Assembly (NCBI GenBank): GCA_032622095.1
Contig: CP136061.1
Location: 231,012,944-231,076,943 of the forward strand
Source of the DNA: Siphonodentalium dalli
Taxonomy: Eukaryota > Mollusca > Scaphopoda > Gadilida > Siphonodentaliidae
Length of the DNA: 64,000 bases
Direction of reading: 5' to 3'
Shown here: one piece after another, positions 35,423 to 48,029 of the stretch
Layout: every line of letters starts with the position of its first letter
Numbering within the stretch: the first letter of the stretch is position 1
Notes under the pieces: model-generated
Seen by the model: the letters and a program-made list of their open reading frames with translations, nothing else
What the model was told of the DNA's origin: nothing
The model's database searches: none
Position numbers and translations under genes: made by a program

Positions 35423-36427
35423 ACGACGTGAACACCCCTGCGACTCACGTCCATAAAACGATTTACTGATTTGGGGACAAATCTCTGTTGTGAATGACAC
35501 ACCCATCGCATACACCATATATGCATGTCCAATGCACGCGTATGCAAATGATCATGTCTGCAGTAGGCAGTAACACCCGTATACACGAATAACCCCCTGA
35601 TAGCTTTTATATTTTGTATTTTTATTATACACATATAAGCATACAGAGAAGCACCTTATTATATAATCTGGGCCTTGGATACCAAAATATTGTGTGTCGT
35701 CCCTAATTCTTATATTTATTTTTATCTGTTTGTGTAACTTTTATTTTATATCTATGCAGCCATATATTTATTGTGATTTGTATTGTAATTGTATGTGTTA
35801 CCTGCTCTCGTGCATTGGAGGAAATAAAGGAATATAAAAATGAATAAATATTAACCCGTTGCGTCTCACGGAGGTTGATTTTTACTCAACAGAGCTATAT
35901 TGTATTCTTCTGACATATATAGTTACATGATCGCTCGAAATTTTGCTCGATTGTGGCAATTCACAACATATAAGAGCTAAGCACATTCACTTGCACGTAG
36001 TCCGTTTTATTGACATGAGCTCAAACATGTTTATATACTTACATTTATTTCATGCGTATTAAGACAGGTCCCCAATTGCGTTTATTTTTTTGGCATTTAG
36101 TTGTACGCTTAATTACACACAAAATAAGACTGCATGTTGATTAAAGATCAACCGACTCGAGACATTTACGGGTCATTGTGTTCAGGTAGATAAATCAGAG
36201 AGAGGGTTGACAACGACGCTAGTAGAGCTTGGTAGACTCATTGTGCGAGAAAATCTCGTCATGGGAGGATTGTCGATAATGATATATAAATTTTCAAAAA
36301 TATACATATTTATCGATTTCGATGATTAATTAACATATAGTTATGAAAAAAACTTAAATAATCTACAATAAAGAAGGATACAATCAGTCGCTGACATGTT
36401 CCTTTTTAGCTCATTTGTTTCGTTGTC
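35423..36427. other. No gene recognised
   Basis: AT-rich DNA with only short frames. AATAAAGGAATATAAAAATG near 35823 resembles a polyadenylation region, but no gene leads to it. Confidence 0.5.
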
Positions 36428-36697
36428 AGTAAATCAAGCCACTGTCATCAATTTGAATGTAGCTGATCCATCAGATGCAGGTTACCCCCTGTGAATAGAG
36501 TGTATTATGTGCAGGCTTGCCCGTGGAAGTGGCAACCGACGTATTTCTCCTTGCTCGAGCATATTGCTGCGCAGTATTCCAGACAAGAGGCACCAGTGGT
36601 GGCGTTAGTAGCCCTGAGGCTAGAGTCTGAACTGACCAGATGAGCTACCTTTGTGGATGTGTCCACCATCACGAGAGTCGTTTTTTTAAATTGCATA
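36428..36697 (-). pseudogene. PAN/Apple-like terminal exon, degenerate copy
   Basis: The minus frame reads KVAHLVSSDSSLRA, CLEYCAAICSSKEKYVGCHF and GQACT, then TAA at 36507-36505. It parallels the intact exon at 49505-49743 (SVSHLISYNSEFTA, CQEDCAAICASAEICVGFHF, GLTCTEY). DNA similarity continues past the stop to about 36428. The TAA replaces the GAA codon of the intact copy, and a small length change then shifts the frame. No AG acceptor lies at the place where the intact copy has TTGTAG. The exon therefore looks dead. The Cys pattern of the PAN fold is still visible. Confidence 0.7.
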
Positions 36698-37872
36698 CGT
36701 GTAATCGTATTTTTGGCTATCAGGTAGAATCAGACCGAAAAATGTGGTCAACATTTACCCCCCCTTGACTTGGTACTTCCAGTTTAAAAGTTCAGATGAT
36801 TAGATTACACCAATTCAGCGTCGTGTATTTTCATTTTTTTTTCTTTTTAAATATCATCACCGGACTATTTTTGTGGACAAGCTTAATTCACCACAAACTC
36901 GTACTTTCATTCGGTCGTTATGCAAATAAATAAATTGTCAAGCACTCAGCAATAACTATAATCACATAACTTATGTTCCGTCTTTCTTTTGTGAGTATAA
37001 TGAACGACTCAAATGATTAAAATGTTGGGACCTATTTTTTGTCTCGGCGATGTTACGACGTGGTGTACTTTGGATTTCGTTGGTAACCGTCAATCTTAAA
37101 TTTAAAGGGAATCGGCTGAAAATCTATCGGTCTAAAGTTATAATTTAGGATGTCGGCTTCGAGCTTTGATAATACTCCATCAATATTTTAGGCGAAAACG
37201 TCTATAGAAATTTAAATACAAGCTCCAAATGTCCAATATGCAAACTATAATTGTGTTTCGAGTCAAATATTTTTAATTGAATGACACATGTAGACAAAAC
37301 CTTTACGGGACGATTCCCGTTTCCGAATTTCAGAACTGTTCTCGTGTTTTATGAAAAATATCCGCAAATTTACAATAGTTTTCGCCTTTCATGTTCATGG
37401 TATTACTATGTATAATGGAGTATAACTCACCTTTGCTGAATAAGATATGTATATTTGCTCCTGACCACTTTAATCAATTATGCTAATTATTATGAAATTC
37501 GAGGTGGAACTTTAAGCAATGGAAACGGAATCCAAGTCAACCGTATTAAGTGATAAGTAACGTTAATTTTGATTGGTAATTGATAAGTAACGTTACTTTC
37601 GATTGACCAGCTACATACAAATTGGGAAAACCGAGAACATAACGAAGTATGTTCGTTAGTCTCCGACATCTATATTTAGTAATCAATTACTATATATAGA
37701 ATATATTTATAGAATTCCCGCCAAAACTGCAAATAGTATATCGTTGATCTCGCGTACACGTACATTGTGTATATGCATAATGCTAGCATACGATAGCTTC
37801 GATGTCGTATGGGGCTCGGAATGATCATCTCCATAAAAATCTATTTTCTCAAACTCAGCCATTTTTATTTTG
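36698..37872. other. No gene recognised
   Basis: AT-rich with short frames. GATAAGTAACGTTA is repeated near 37551 and 37580, a short local duplication. Confidence 0.5.
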
Positions 37873-38193
37873 AAGGGGTATTGCATACTGAATCCGGTCA
37901 TTTATGGGACCACCGGCTTTTATACTCAACAGAATATATGCAACAAATGAAGAAATTTGAACCACGGATTAGTGCAAAATACACTTGTGTGCTCTATGGA
38001 CGACGCAAATTGGTTAGAGTCATAAATTCATTTTCATTATAATTACCATGTTGTTTACATTGTTCATAGAGCACACGAGTGTGTTTTTGCACTAATCCAT
38101 GGCTCAAATCCATTCATTTGTTGCATATATTCTGTTGATTATAAAAGGAAGTGGTCGCATAAATGGTCGAATTTAGTGTAGAGTACCCCTTTA
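37873..38193. mobile_element. 320-bp foldback element (AAGGGGTA ends)
   Basis: The left arm AAGGGGTATTGCATACTGAA, GGTCATTTATGGGACCAC, CAACAGAATATATGCAACAA, TAGTGCAAAATACACTTGTG is mirrored by the right arm, ending TACACT(A)...GAGTACCCCTTT. Arms are about 130 bp with a short centre. A shortened copy follows at about 38490-38690 and another at 42838-43030. Confidence 0.8.
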
Positions 38194-39603
38194 ACCGTAC
38201 AAAATGGGAGGAGTTGGGTGTGAAAACTGTTCAGCACTTAGAAATTTCATAGTTGGCACAACATTCGTTAGAAATTTCAGATAGGATGAAAATGTGTTGA
38301 TATTTTGAGTTGTTGTTAAATTGGTTGTTTTTAGACCAACGGCTTAGTATTCGAGAAAGATCAATATTTACTGAATATAACTGGTTATATGATCATCTCC
38401 ATAAAATTGCAGCTTCCCTTTAAAAAAAACTACTAGTACTTCGTTATTGTTATCTATTTTCTCAAACTCCTCCATTTTTATCTTAAATGGGTATTGTCAC
38501 TAAATCCGGTCCGGCCATTGATGGGACCATGGAAATGAGTTGTTTGCATCGTTCATAGAGCACACAAGTGTATTTTGCACTAATCCATAGCGCAAGTTCA
38601 TTCAATTGTTGCATATATTATGTTGAGTATCAAAGGAGATGGTCCTATAAATGGTCGAATTTAGTGTACAGTACCCCTATAACCGTACACAAGGGGAGGA
38701 GTAAACACTGTAAACACTTATAAATTTAATTATTGGCACAACATTCGTTTGAAAGTTCAGATACATGTACATGATTATAGAATGAACTTGTTTTCATAAT
38801 TTGAATTCCCAACCAATAGTTGATGTGAAATTGGTTGTTTTTAGACCACAAGTCATTACATTCTACTCTCGGTAAAGTTTTTGGACTGAACGTGCTATCA
38901 TTTGGAACATTTCCAACCACATAGTTGGAAAGTTCCGAGACCCGTGGGAAATGCAATGGCAATTTACCAAACCTAGATATTTATGTCAGGGGGTGTAGTG
39001 TTGGGAATTTCAAGATGTACACTTCCTCAATGGGGACACTATCCAAGTTCCTGGTCGTGCGCCAGGTGAGGCCCCGATAATCGAATGGGAAAACTACTCA
39101 TAACGCCGCAATCAATTCATGTTACACAGGCCTATTGCTGTAAACAGCGAAGATAGTGAAAATGCTGGAATTCGGTAGATTCACGAAAATTAAATCTTGT
39201 TTTACTACATGACAATTCATATAATTATAAATCATATATGGGGGACTTTGTACTTTATCGATAAATACCGATGGCCAATATCGATTACCAGCCCGGAAGC
39301 TCTCACCTTTGCATGAGCCACGAATCAGGACCGTCCTGGGTTTCGAACTGGCTGCGCCCGTTTTGAAAGTCATTTAATAGCTTTATGCGCGATGGCATAA
39401 AGGATCACCCTAAATTGAACAGTTACTCAATTTGAGAAACAAAATAGGAAGAAAAACGCCATGAATTAATAAGACTGGTTAAGAATGAATATTTATGTTT
39501 ACAGTAACATAATACATAACATTCACATATTTGTCAACAACATTCACATATATTCTCTGCTGTTATAATCGTAACATCATTCACATAATGTATCACCCGT
39601 ATA

Positions 39604-39867
39604 TTAACCCTTTCGTGATGTGAGCTGCGCTGGTGGAGCGTTACATATCCTGTACAGTTCATTCTCTTATTTATGCGAGTCTCCCATATATAAGATAAAC
39701 CACTGGTTTACAAGATCAATGTAAATAGTGTTAGGCCAATGTATTCTCTCTCATATATATATGCGAGGCTACCTGCATGTATGGGACACTCGAATCTATA
39801 AGCTCTATTATGCATTGGCACAGGGTTTTCGCAAAAGTTCAGAAAACTCCAGTCATGGAAGGGTTAA
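39604..39867. mobile_element. piggyBac-like MITE with TTAA duplication, copy 1
   Basis: TTAA at 39604-39607 is followed by CCCTTTCGTGATG. The right end is CATGGAAGGG and then TTAA at 39864-39867. TTAA target sites with CCCTT-type ends are typical of piggyBac. The interior holds the GCCAATG(T/C)ATTCTC hairpin. The equivalent locus in the older duplicate (48419-48422) has a single TTAA and no element, which confirms insertion. Confidence 0.88.
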
Positions 39868-40164
39868 CTCCTCTTGTATTATAATATCGACTAATCTACT
39901 GTTGCAAATTTAAAACAGTGTATATAGATGTGATCAATTTTTTTCAAATTTCAAGTCGTTGATATACATTAAATTGGCATCGAATTGAACTGATATAATA
40001 CAATAATACAAAGTACAGACAATGAAGATAAGATGTCCAGTCAGATTCGACACTACACGGTGCCAGTAGTCTGCAAATGTTTCAACCCTAGCTAAGTCTT
40101 TCTGCTAATTTGCTATGATATTAGTCGGTCACGATGAATTGCTATGATGCTGATAGAGCAAATC

Positions 40165-40216
40165 GATTATATTATTATTATATTATTATTATTATTATAT
40201 TATTATTATTATATTA
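40165..40216. repeat. ATT/TTA trinucleotide microsatellite
   Basis: ATTATTATTATATTATTATT and similar. Copy 2 of the duplication has a shorter version near 44430. Confidence 0.9.
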
Positions 40217-40878
40217 TAAGATGTAGACTGTGTTTCTCATCAATCACCGATATCGATCATCAGAAGCTCTCACATTTGCATGAGCCACGAATTAGGACCG
40301 TCTTGGGGTTAGAACTGGCAGCGCCCGTGTTGAAAGTCTTTTAATAGCCTTTTGTGCGATGGCATCAGGGGTCACCCTAAATTGAACATTTACTCAATTT
40401 GAGCCCGAAACTGATGAGAAACAACATATTCAGGTGTATGCTCTCCCCTATGACTTACCCCTTCCAGAAAAAGTTAGATAGAAGGGGCAATAAGAGGATG
40501 CATATCCCTAATTGGATGTAGCCTAACACTGGATCTCTAAGGAAATATCTAATATGTTTTTTTCTTCCTTTTATCTTTTATCCTTTTCTTATTATATAAC
40601 GTAAATGTGTACATGTAGGTTCAGAGACCAGGACAACAAGCAGTGTCTTGTCAGTCCGTATCTTGTTTGGTTTGATTAATATTATTTTGTTAAATAGTAG
40701 AGGTTTACCATATATATTTTTTTTTAGTACGCCAGTTAGCTTTGGATAGGAATATATATAAGTGCATATTTTCCACAATTTTCCTTATGTTTAAAAAGAC
40801 TGCACTCTCCCTCGTCAGATTACCAGTGAACGCAGTAATAGCACCACAATGAGATTAAATTTATTGTTTGTTATATTG

Positions 40879-41725
40879 TTAGGGTGGATACACACATGCA
40901 TGTAATCTCTGTAATTATCGTGTATTTGGCGTTATACAATGATCATACAGACCATGTAATATGTGTCCGTTGATAACCAATCATTGCGGCTATGTTTGAC
41001 CACAGTGACCCAAGCTCTGAGCGTGCAGAGAACCGTTGACTGAACGAAGTCGTCAGGCCGCTCAGAATAATTGTTCGCGCGATAAGCCAAATGTTGGACT
41101 TTCTGTTTAAATCATTGTCAGTCTTCTCTTGATCTTTATACCGATGATGGCCCCAGGAGTTCCCCAACCCAGGGGCTATGATCCCCAACATGTGGGCAAT
41201 ATTATCAGGAATTCCTGACGCAGGAGCTAAATATGACTCCCGACTTGGGGCTATATATGATCCCGAAAGCTACCAGACGGGGTGGCTAACTCTGAACTAT
41301 TTAAGTAAAACATATATTGTACCTTCTTGCCCAGATTATTCCGACCGATACATTCAACTAAGTCACTTAGCGATTTGAAGCTTTCGAAACCCCACGCCAA
41401 GCAAGCATCATGGTCGAAAATGTTCTATATCAAGCCTGTATACACCAGATGTGTCGCTTCTGGTGATGTGCATTAATAAAATGTCAGATATCACACAGAC
41501 TTAACTAATTTCCACATCCGTAAGAGAAGACATGTTTTGGGATGGCCTTAAATGTCCTGATAGCAGAGAGTTTGACTTCGCTTATGACCACTCATTTGTC
41601 TGGCCTGTTAACAATGAACCGCTCGCGCGCAGGTGATTAATGTTGTCAATTATTGGTGTGGCCATGTAAAATACATGTATTTTACATACAGAGATTACAT
41701 GCATGTGTGTATCCACCCTAATTAG
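40879..41725. mobile_element. 840-bp inverted-ended insertion specific to duplication copy 1
   Basis: After TTAG at 40879-40882 comes GGTGGATACACACATGCATG and TAATCTCTGTA. The other end is TACAGAGATTACATGCATGT, GTGTATCCACCCTAA, then TTAG. The uninterrupted site in copy 2 reads ATTGTTAGATAAAGCC near 45090-45105. The duplication is probably TTAG or a degenerate TTAA-like site. There is no transposase frame. The class is unclear (piggyBac-like or other). Confidence 0.82.
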
Positions 41726-41995
41726 GTAAAGCCATCTCGACGAGTACTATAAGGGGAAGTATTTTGGAAGGCGGAAACTTCAAGCGATTATAAAGTATCA
41801 AGTTTGGTTTATTTGGCAGTATTTAAGTGTTTTACAAATTTGATTTTTCCCCGTAGTTTTCAGAAAATTTCTTTAGACATACCGGTATTACTGTATATCA
41901 TAGTCTTAGAATTTGAATTCTTCGCTTTTTATTGTCGTTTGTATTTATTTTTGTGTGCGTCCGCCAGTATGTTCACTGTTCATATGTTAGCATAT

Positions 41996-42689
41996 CGCTT
42001 TATAATTTCGGATAAATTCCCTTTTGAAAATGGCTTGCAGTTCTTGCAAACAATGCGTCTATGCCTCGATTGATTTGGGTCTTGCGAGGAGTGATCTACT
42101 GGCAGTATATAACACGGATGGCAATTGATCGGAAAGAATTTTAATTATTGGGATATTAGTTAATTAGTGAGGATGTAATTACAATTTTACAGCGGCAATA
42201 CTACAAAGGAAACGAATTATCGACAACCCTCAATAATTGAGGTTGTACCATTGTAAAACATTTTATAGATTAATACGGTGGTGAGTATCAATTATGCACA
42301 CACGATATATCAAGAGTGTTTGGGGTATTCGATCTTCCGAATGTACTTTACAATGTGGTGTCAATCACCTATTTACCAAATATAGCAAATTCCATTTGTG
42401 TCCCCTCTCAGGACCGCAGCATGGGTGGTGACCCGTAAAAGTTTGGTTACTTCACTGTTCTCCAATTAAATTCCACAATGCATCGTGGGAAAGTGTGCAT
42501 GCTGTGACATCTTCATTTTATTGCTTTAGTGGCAACGAAGAAATATGTTATAAGTGTAGCCCAATCAAATAGATCAAGAATTATTAAATAGTAATGAATT
42601 GCTTAACACCGAAGCATACACTTTCAAGTTGCCCAAACATGGTGCTTATTTTGGTCAATATGGGAGAACACAAGTGAAAAATGTAGTAT
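41996..42689. other. No gene recognised
   Basis: Unique sequence between the two duplication copies. No supported feature. Confidence 0.5.
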
Positions 42690-45368
42690 ACAATGGCTTA
42701 AGTATTCGAGAAAGATCAATGTTTTGTGAATATAACTGGTCATATGATCATCTCCATAAAATTGCAGTTGCCCTTTAAACAAAACTACTGGTACTTCGTT
42801 ATTTCTATCTATTTTCTCAAACTCCTCCATTTTTATCTTAAATAGGTATTGCACACTAAATCCGGCCATTGCTGAGACCATGAAAATGAGTTGTTTTCAT
42901 CGTTCGTAGAGCACACAAGTGTATTTTGCGCTAATCCATACCGCAAGTTCATTCATTTGTTGCATATATTATGTTGAGTATAAAAGGAGATGGTCCCATA
43001 AATGGTCGAATTTAGTGTATACACTACCCCTATAACCGCACACAAGGGGAGGAGTTGGGAGTGCAAACTGTTCAACACTTATAAATTTAATTCTTGGCAC
43101 AATATTCGTTAGAAATAATTTCAGATACTTATAGAATGAAACTGTTTTCATATTTTGATTTCCCAACCAATAGTTGATGTGAAATTTGTTGATTTTAGAC
43201 CACAAGGTTGGAAAGTACGAGACCCTTGCGAAATGCACTGGCAATTCCCAGACCTGGATATTTTAGGTCAGGGGGGGGTATAGCTGGAAACTTCAAGATG
43301 GACACTCCCCCAATGGGGACACTGTCCAAGTTCCTGATCGTGCGCCAGGTCAGGCCCCGATAATCGAATGGGAAAACTACTCATAACGCCGCAATCAATT
43401 CATGCTGCACATGCGCAGTGATGTAAACAGCGGGGATAGTGAAAATACTGGAATTCGGTATATTCACGAAAAATAAATCTTGTTTTACTAAATGACAATT
43501 CAGATATAAATCATATATGCGGGACTGTGTACTTTATCAACAAATACCGATGGCCAATATCAATCATCAGTCCGGACGCCCTCACCTTTGCCCGAATCAG
43601 GACCGTCTTGGGATTAGAACCGTGTTGAAAGTCTTTTAATTGTTTTATGCACGATGGCATCAATGATCACCCTAAATTGAACAGTTACTCAAGTTGAGAT
43701 TCAAAATAGGAAGAAAAACGCCATGAATTAATAAGACTGGTTAAGAATGAATATTTATGTATACAGTAACATAATAAATAACATTAACATATTTGTCAAC
43801 AACATTCACATCTATTCTCTGCTGTTATAATCGTAACATCATTCACATAATGTATCACCCTATATTAACCCTTTCGTGGTGTGGGCTGCGCTGGTGGAGC
43901 ATTACATACCCTGTATCAGTTCATTCTCTTATTTATGCGAGTCTCCCATAGTGAGCCTCGTAAATATAAGATAATCCACTGGTTTAGAAGATCAATGTAA
44001 CTAGTGTTAGGCCAATGTGTTCTCTCTCGTATATATGCGAGGCTCCCTGCATGTATGGGACACTAGCATATATAAGCTCTATAATGCATTGGTACAGGGT
44101 TTTCGCAAAATTTCAGGAAACTCCAGTCATGGAAGGGTTAACTCCACTTGTGTTATAATATCGACTAATCTAAACTGTTGCTAATTTAAAACAGTGCATA
44201 TAGATGTAATCAAATTTCAAGTCGTTGATATACATTAAAATGGCATTAAATGGAACTGATATAATACAAGAATACCAAGTAGATATAATGATGACAAGAT
44301 TTCCAGTCCGATTCGACACTACACGGTGCCCGTAGTCTATTTCCACACTTGCTTAGTATATCTGCTAATTTGCTATGATGTTAGTCGGTCACAATGAATT
44401 GCTATGATGCTGATAGAGCAAATCGATTATATTATTATTATATATATTATAAGGTATAGACTGTGTTTATCAATAATCAGCGATATCGATCATCAGAAGC
44501 TCTCGCTTTGGCATGAGCCACGAATCAGGACCGTCTTGGGGTTCGAACTGGCTACGCCCGTGTTGAAAGTCTTTTAATAGCTGTATGCGCGATGGCATCA
44601 GAGATCACCCTAAATTGAACATTTACTCAACTTTAGCCCGAAACAGATGAGAAACAACATAATCAGGGGTATGCTCTCCCCTATGACTTACCCCTTCCAG
44701 AAAAGTTAGATAGAAGGGGCAATAAGGGGATGCATAGCCCTAATTGTATGTAGCCCAACCCTGGATCTCTAAGGAAATATTATGTTTAATAATGATTTTT
44801 GTTCTTCCTTTTATCTGTTATCCTTTTCTTATTATATAACGTTAATATGTGCATGTGCATGTCTTGTCGGTCCTTATCTTGTTCGGTTTGGTTAATATTG
44901 TTTTGTTAAATAGTAGAGGTTTACCATATATATTTTTTTGGTACGCCAGATAGCTTTGGATAGGAATATATATAAGTGCATATTATCAGCAATTTTTCTT
45001 ATGTTTAAAAAGACTGCACGCTCCCTCGTCAGATAACCAGTGAACGCAGTGATAGCACCACAATGAGATTAAATTTATTGTTTGTTATATTGTTAGATAA
45101 AGCCATCTCTGCGAGTACTATAAAGGGAAGCATGTTGGTAGGCGGAAACTTAAAGCGATCATAAGATATCAAGTTTGATTTATTTGGCAGTATCTAAGTG
45201 TTTTACAAATTTGATTTTTCCCCGTAGTTTTCAGAAAATTTCTTTAGACATACCGGTATTACTGTATATCATAGTCTTAGAATTTGAATTCTTCGCTTTT
45301 TATTTTATTTTGTTTTTATTATTTCGTTCGTCCACGAGTGCGTTCACTGTTCATCTGTTAGTATATAA
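42690..45368. repeat. Segmental duplication, copy 2 (about 2.7 kb)
   Basis: Direct tandem partner of 38340-41995, offset about 4.3 kb. It lacks the 840-bp insertion and has its own version of the piggyBac-like MITE at the same position, so the MITE insertion predates this duplication. The open frame 45175-45375 parallels 41804-42073 only by DNA duplication. Confidence 0.88.
43865..44141. mobile_element. piggyBac-like MITE with TTAA duplication, copy 2
   Basis: TTAA at 43865-43868, CCCTTTCGTGGTG, hairpin interior, CATGGAAGGG, TTAA at 44138-44141. It is orthologous by position to 39604-39867. Confidence 0.88.
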
Positions 45369-45384
45369 TATTTGAGGCATATGC

Positions 45385-45937
45385 AGCAGCAATATCTCAT
45401 ATGATCATGTACCAGTGGGAAAGATATCCGCAGAGCGACCAGGAAGCCTAACATCAACTACGGAATTAGGTGCTTCCAAGAGACTTCCATCAACAACTGG
45501 AATAGACTTCCAATGGACATCCGGAATTGTGCTACTTTCCCCAAATTCAAGTCAAAACTTAAGACTCACTTGTTCGAGATATGCTTCAATCTGCCAAAAA
45601 AGGTGTTCTTCGATAGCTGTTTACCAGAGTCTGTTATGTGCGTGCGAGTCTAGACCGTTTAACCCATATGTTAACTTTTACTTTCACCATATAATTTTAG
45701 TTGTGATCCAATCGTATATCTTCGTGTATTTTAAATGGTCTAGCTGTTAGTATTGCCTTACTGTGGTTGATTATTAGGTTAAGTTGGTATTATCTGGTTA
45801 GGTTGTTTATATGTAATTTTATCCATTCGTCCATTATTATTTTAGGATGTGTGCCATGTTTTTATTGTAAGCGCATTGAAACTAATTTATTGTATAATGC
45901 GTTCTAAATGTATCTATAATAATAATAATAATAATAT
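45385..45937 (+). pseudogene. L2-like LINE 3' remnant (C-terminal residues plus 3' tail)
   Basis: A plus frame at about 45440-45590 gives TRKPNINYGIRCFQE, NNWNRLPMDIRNCATFPKF and KSKLKTHLFE. WN-LP--IR, then F--FK--LKTHLF, is a familiar terminal stretch of L2/CR1-group LINEs. About 300 bp later the sequence GTAAGCGCATTGAAAC, ATAATGCGTTCTAAAT and (AATAAT)n at 45918-45937 matches the L2-type 3' end, a small stem followed by a short tandem repeat. It is 5'-truncated. The 111-codon ATG frame here (45415-45750) is in the wrong register. Confidence 0.75.
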
Positions 45938-46914
45938 TCTGACAACAGTGATTGGTGTTTTTCCAGTGGGGTTGGCATTGAGGAAACGCCAAGCATTGAT
46001 CCAGTGCTCAGCCATTTATGTTGTTTTAAATTGAAATAGAGTCGAAATAATTCGTATGGGATATTCGGCCTGGAAAACTGGATACATGTTTTTAGTTGGG
46101 TTATTGATAATTGTTCAGTTTGTCTCTAGGCGAAAGGATATGGTGTTATTTGTGACCATACAGATAATAATGTGACATGCTACAGGCAATATGCTATGGT
46201 CGACATGTCATGTGTAATGGATGCTTACCCAATACTGGTTTCAGTGCTATATTTTATTTGAAGAATAATTCATCTGCTGGTCACTAGAGGCAATAGTATA
46301 AGTTTGCCATGGCTAGGGCCATAAAGGGTTTTTTCCTCAACGTAGGGACATTAAAGGCTATGCATACTCAAGTTTGTGAGAACATCTGATCAATGTTAAA
46401 AGTGTGTTAAGCATGGTAAGGGCACTCTTCGTAGTTGACTGCTATTTAAGTTCTTAGGACTCAGCAAAGTAGTTGTGCCATAATGAACACTTTGTAGATT
46501 TTCATGTTTTTGCTCTGCGGCTGGGGTAAATTTTGCTATTTTGAATGTTTGTTAGTTAATGTTGGTAACAATTGAACAGTTCAGGGAAATCAGCAAATTA
46601 TAGTAAATTGAATAATTTATTAGTTCTTTTAATTTTTTTCTTTCTTTCTCAATGACATTTAAAGGCATACATCTACTTCATAGTCAGTAGATTCAGTATC
46701 TAAAGTCTCCAATGAATACCGATGCATTAGCATCGGGAGGGGAGGGGTCAACCCAAGAAGAGTTAGGTAATTTATATTAAAGATTGTGGTCCGAGTACAT
46801 GGCCAACATATAGTTGTATTTACATAGGCATATATAGATCTGGATGAGGTGAAATATGATTAAGTTCTGACACCGAATGTGTTTACACTGTTGTGTGTCT
46901 GCAAGGATCAAAAG
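45938..46914. other. No gene recognised
   Basis: AT-rich unique sequence. No supported feature. Confidence 0.5.
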
Positions 46915-47193
46915 TTAACACTTTCATGACGGAAGTTGCGCTGATTCAGTATTAAAGATCGTGCGCCAGTGCACTCTCCCGCACACGTGAGTCCCCCGAA
47001 GGGAGCCTGCACACATAAGAGAATGCACAGGCTTGCGAGGTCAAGGTAATTTTTGTTTAGCCAATGCATTTTCCCACACATGCGAGCCCACCCCTCCCCC
47101 CCCCCCCCCCCACCAGAGACCCGCATGTGTAAGAGAACACATTGGCACAGGGATTTTGCAACATTTCTGGAAACTCCAGTCATGGAACGTTAA
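46915..47193. mobile_element. piggyBac-like MITE, copy 3
   Basis: TTAA at 46915-46918, then CACTTTCATGACGGAAG. It has two hairpins of the CCAATGCATT...AATGCA type and a long C tract, and ends ACTCCAGTCATGGAACG, TTAA at 47190-47193. Its ends match copies 1 and 2 with a few changes. Confidence 0.8.
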
Positions 47194-47276
47194 ATGTTAG
47201 ATGTAGGAAATATGTTGAGGACGGAATAAATTGTCAAATATGCAGATAAGATAAATCAAGTGGTCAACAGAACAGT

Positions 47277-47990
47277 TCAACTTAAAGCTTTTGCTTCTTC
47301 GGGTTTATTTATTGCTCCCAGATGATGTGCGTTACTGATATCTCGAGTGTGATTGCTGACTCCTAGTTTTACTTCGCACAGATTCGTAATGATTCGCTTG
47401 GCGTTTATGTCTCGAGTGTTGGTAAAGCTGTCAGGCAATGGAATGTTGTGGAATCTTAGACAGATTGTTCTGCAGTATTGCTCGCCTCTATCAAATAATG
47501 CATGGTTATGGGATTTAGCCGCTTGGAATTTTCTTTCCACAAGGTTGTTGAACCATGTAAGGTCATTTTTTCTAGATTGACATTTGTTGTTGCTCTACTT
47601 TGGCCTTCATGTCAGCATTTTCTGTTTTAAGCGAATTTATTTCAGTTTTCATATTAGTTATTCACCTTTGACTGAGGTTATTTCTTGCTGTGTGTTATTT
47701 ATGGTGGTCATGACAGACTCTTCGATAAATGTTTTCATTCTCCTAAACATGTTTGTAATGTTGTTTAGCTGGTCAGTCAGAGTTTTAAATTCTTCGTACA
47801 CGCAGCAGCTGATCTGCGCTTTTATGGTTCTATTTAGGTTTTCATCTGATTCTTCTTCCTCGTCGTTACCTTTTCTGCGCCTGTTCTTCTCACTGGCACT
47901 ATGGTACCTCATTCTTTTAGAAACTACTGAATGCAGTGATGAAACTTATTTGTGCGCTTTGAGGAGGCCGGTTGGCGAAATAACATAAAA
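47277..47990 (-). pseudogene. LINE ORF1 (coiled coil plus RRM-like domain), frameshifted
   Basis: The minus strand gives a charged coiled-coil frame (47912-47658; EEFKTLTDQLNNITNMFRRM). It continues in another frame (NMKTEINSLKTENADMKAKV), and after a stop returns as 47540-47277 with RGEQYCRTICLRFHNIPLP, ITNLCEVKLGV and ISNAHHLGAINKP. The pattern EQY-R--CLR--G/NIP...LGV...I--AHR-LG is the RRM-type core of L1/Tx1-like ORF1 proteins, which bind LINE RNA. At least two frameshifts make it non-functional. It is on the opposite strand to the ORF2 remnant at 52.6-56.1 kb. Confidence 0.75.
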
Positions 47991-48029
47991 GTCTGTAAAA
48001 CAACTATCATCACCAAGTACAAGGAAATT

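Larger units (their letters stand above)
38340..41995. repeat. Segmental duplication, copy 1 (about 3.65 kb)
   Basis: This aligns in order with 42690-45368 from AGTATTCGAGAAAGATCAAT to the tail CATACCGGTATTACTGTATA. Shared blocks include the truncated foldback, CCCGATAATCGAATGGGAAA, a piggyBac-like element at the same TTAA, an ATT-repeat site and CACTGCACTCTCCCTCGTC-type sequence. Copy 1 is longer mainly because of the insertion at 40883-41720. An internal diverged repeat relates 39275-39430 to 40255-40390 (GAGCCACGAATCAGGACCGT). No coding gene was recognised. Confidence 0.88.

Noticed and set aside
44470-44600. tRNA gene or tRNA-derived SINE (GGTTCGAACTGGC resembles a B box)
   Set aside because: No A box or cloverleaf could be drawn, and copies at 39330, 40305 and 43610 vary at the box.
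45415-45750. 111-residue ORF beginning MGKISAERPG
   Set aside because: Another frame of the same bases encodes recognisable LINE residues (NNWNRLPMDIR). The ATG frame is a shadow.
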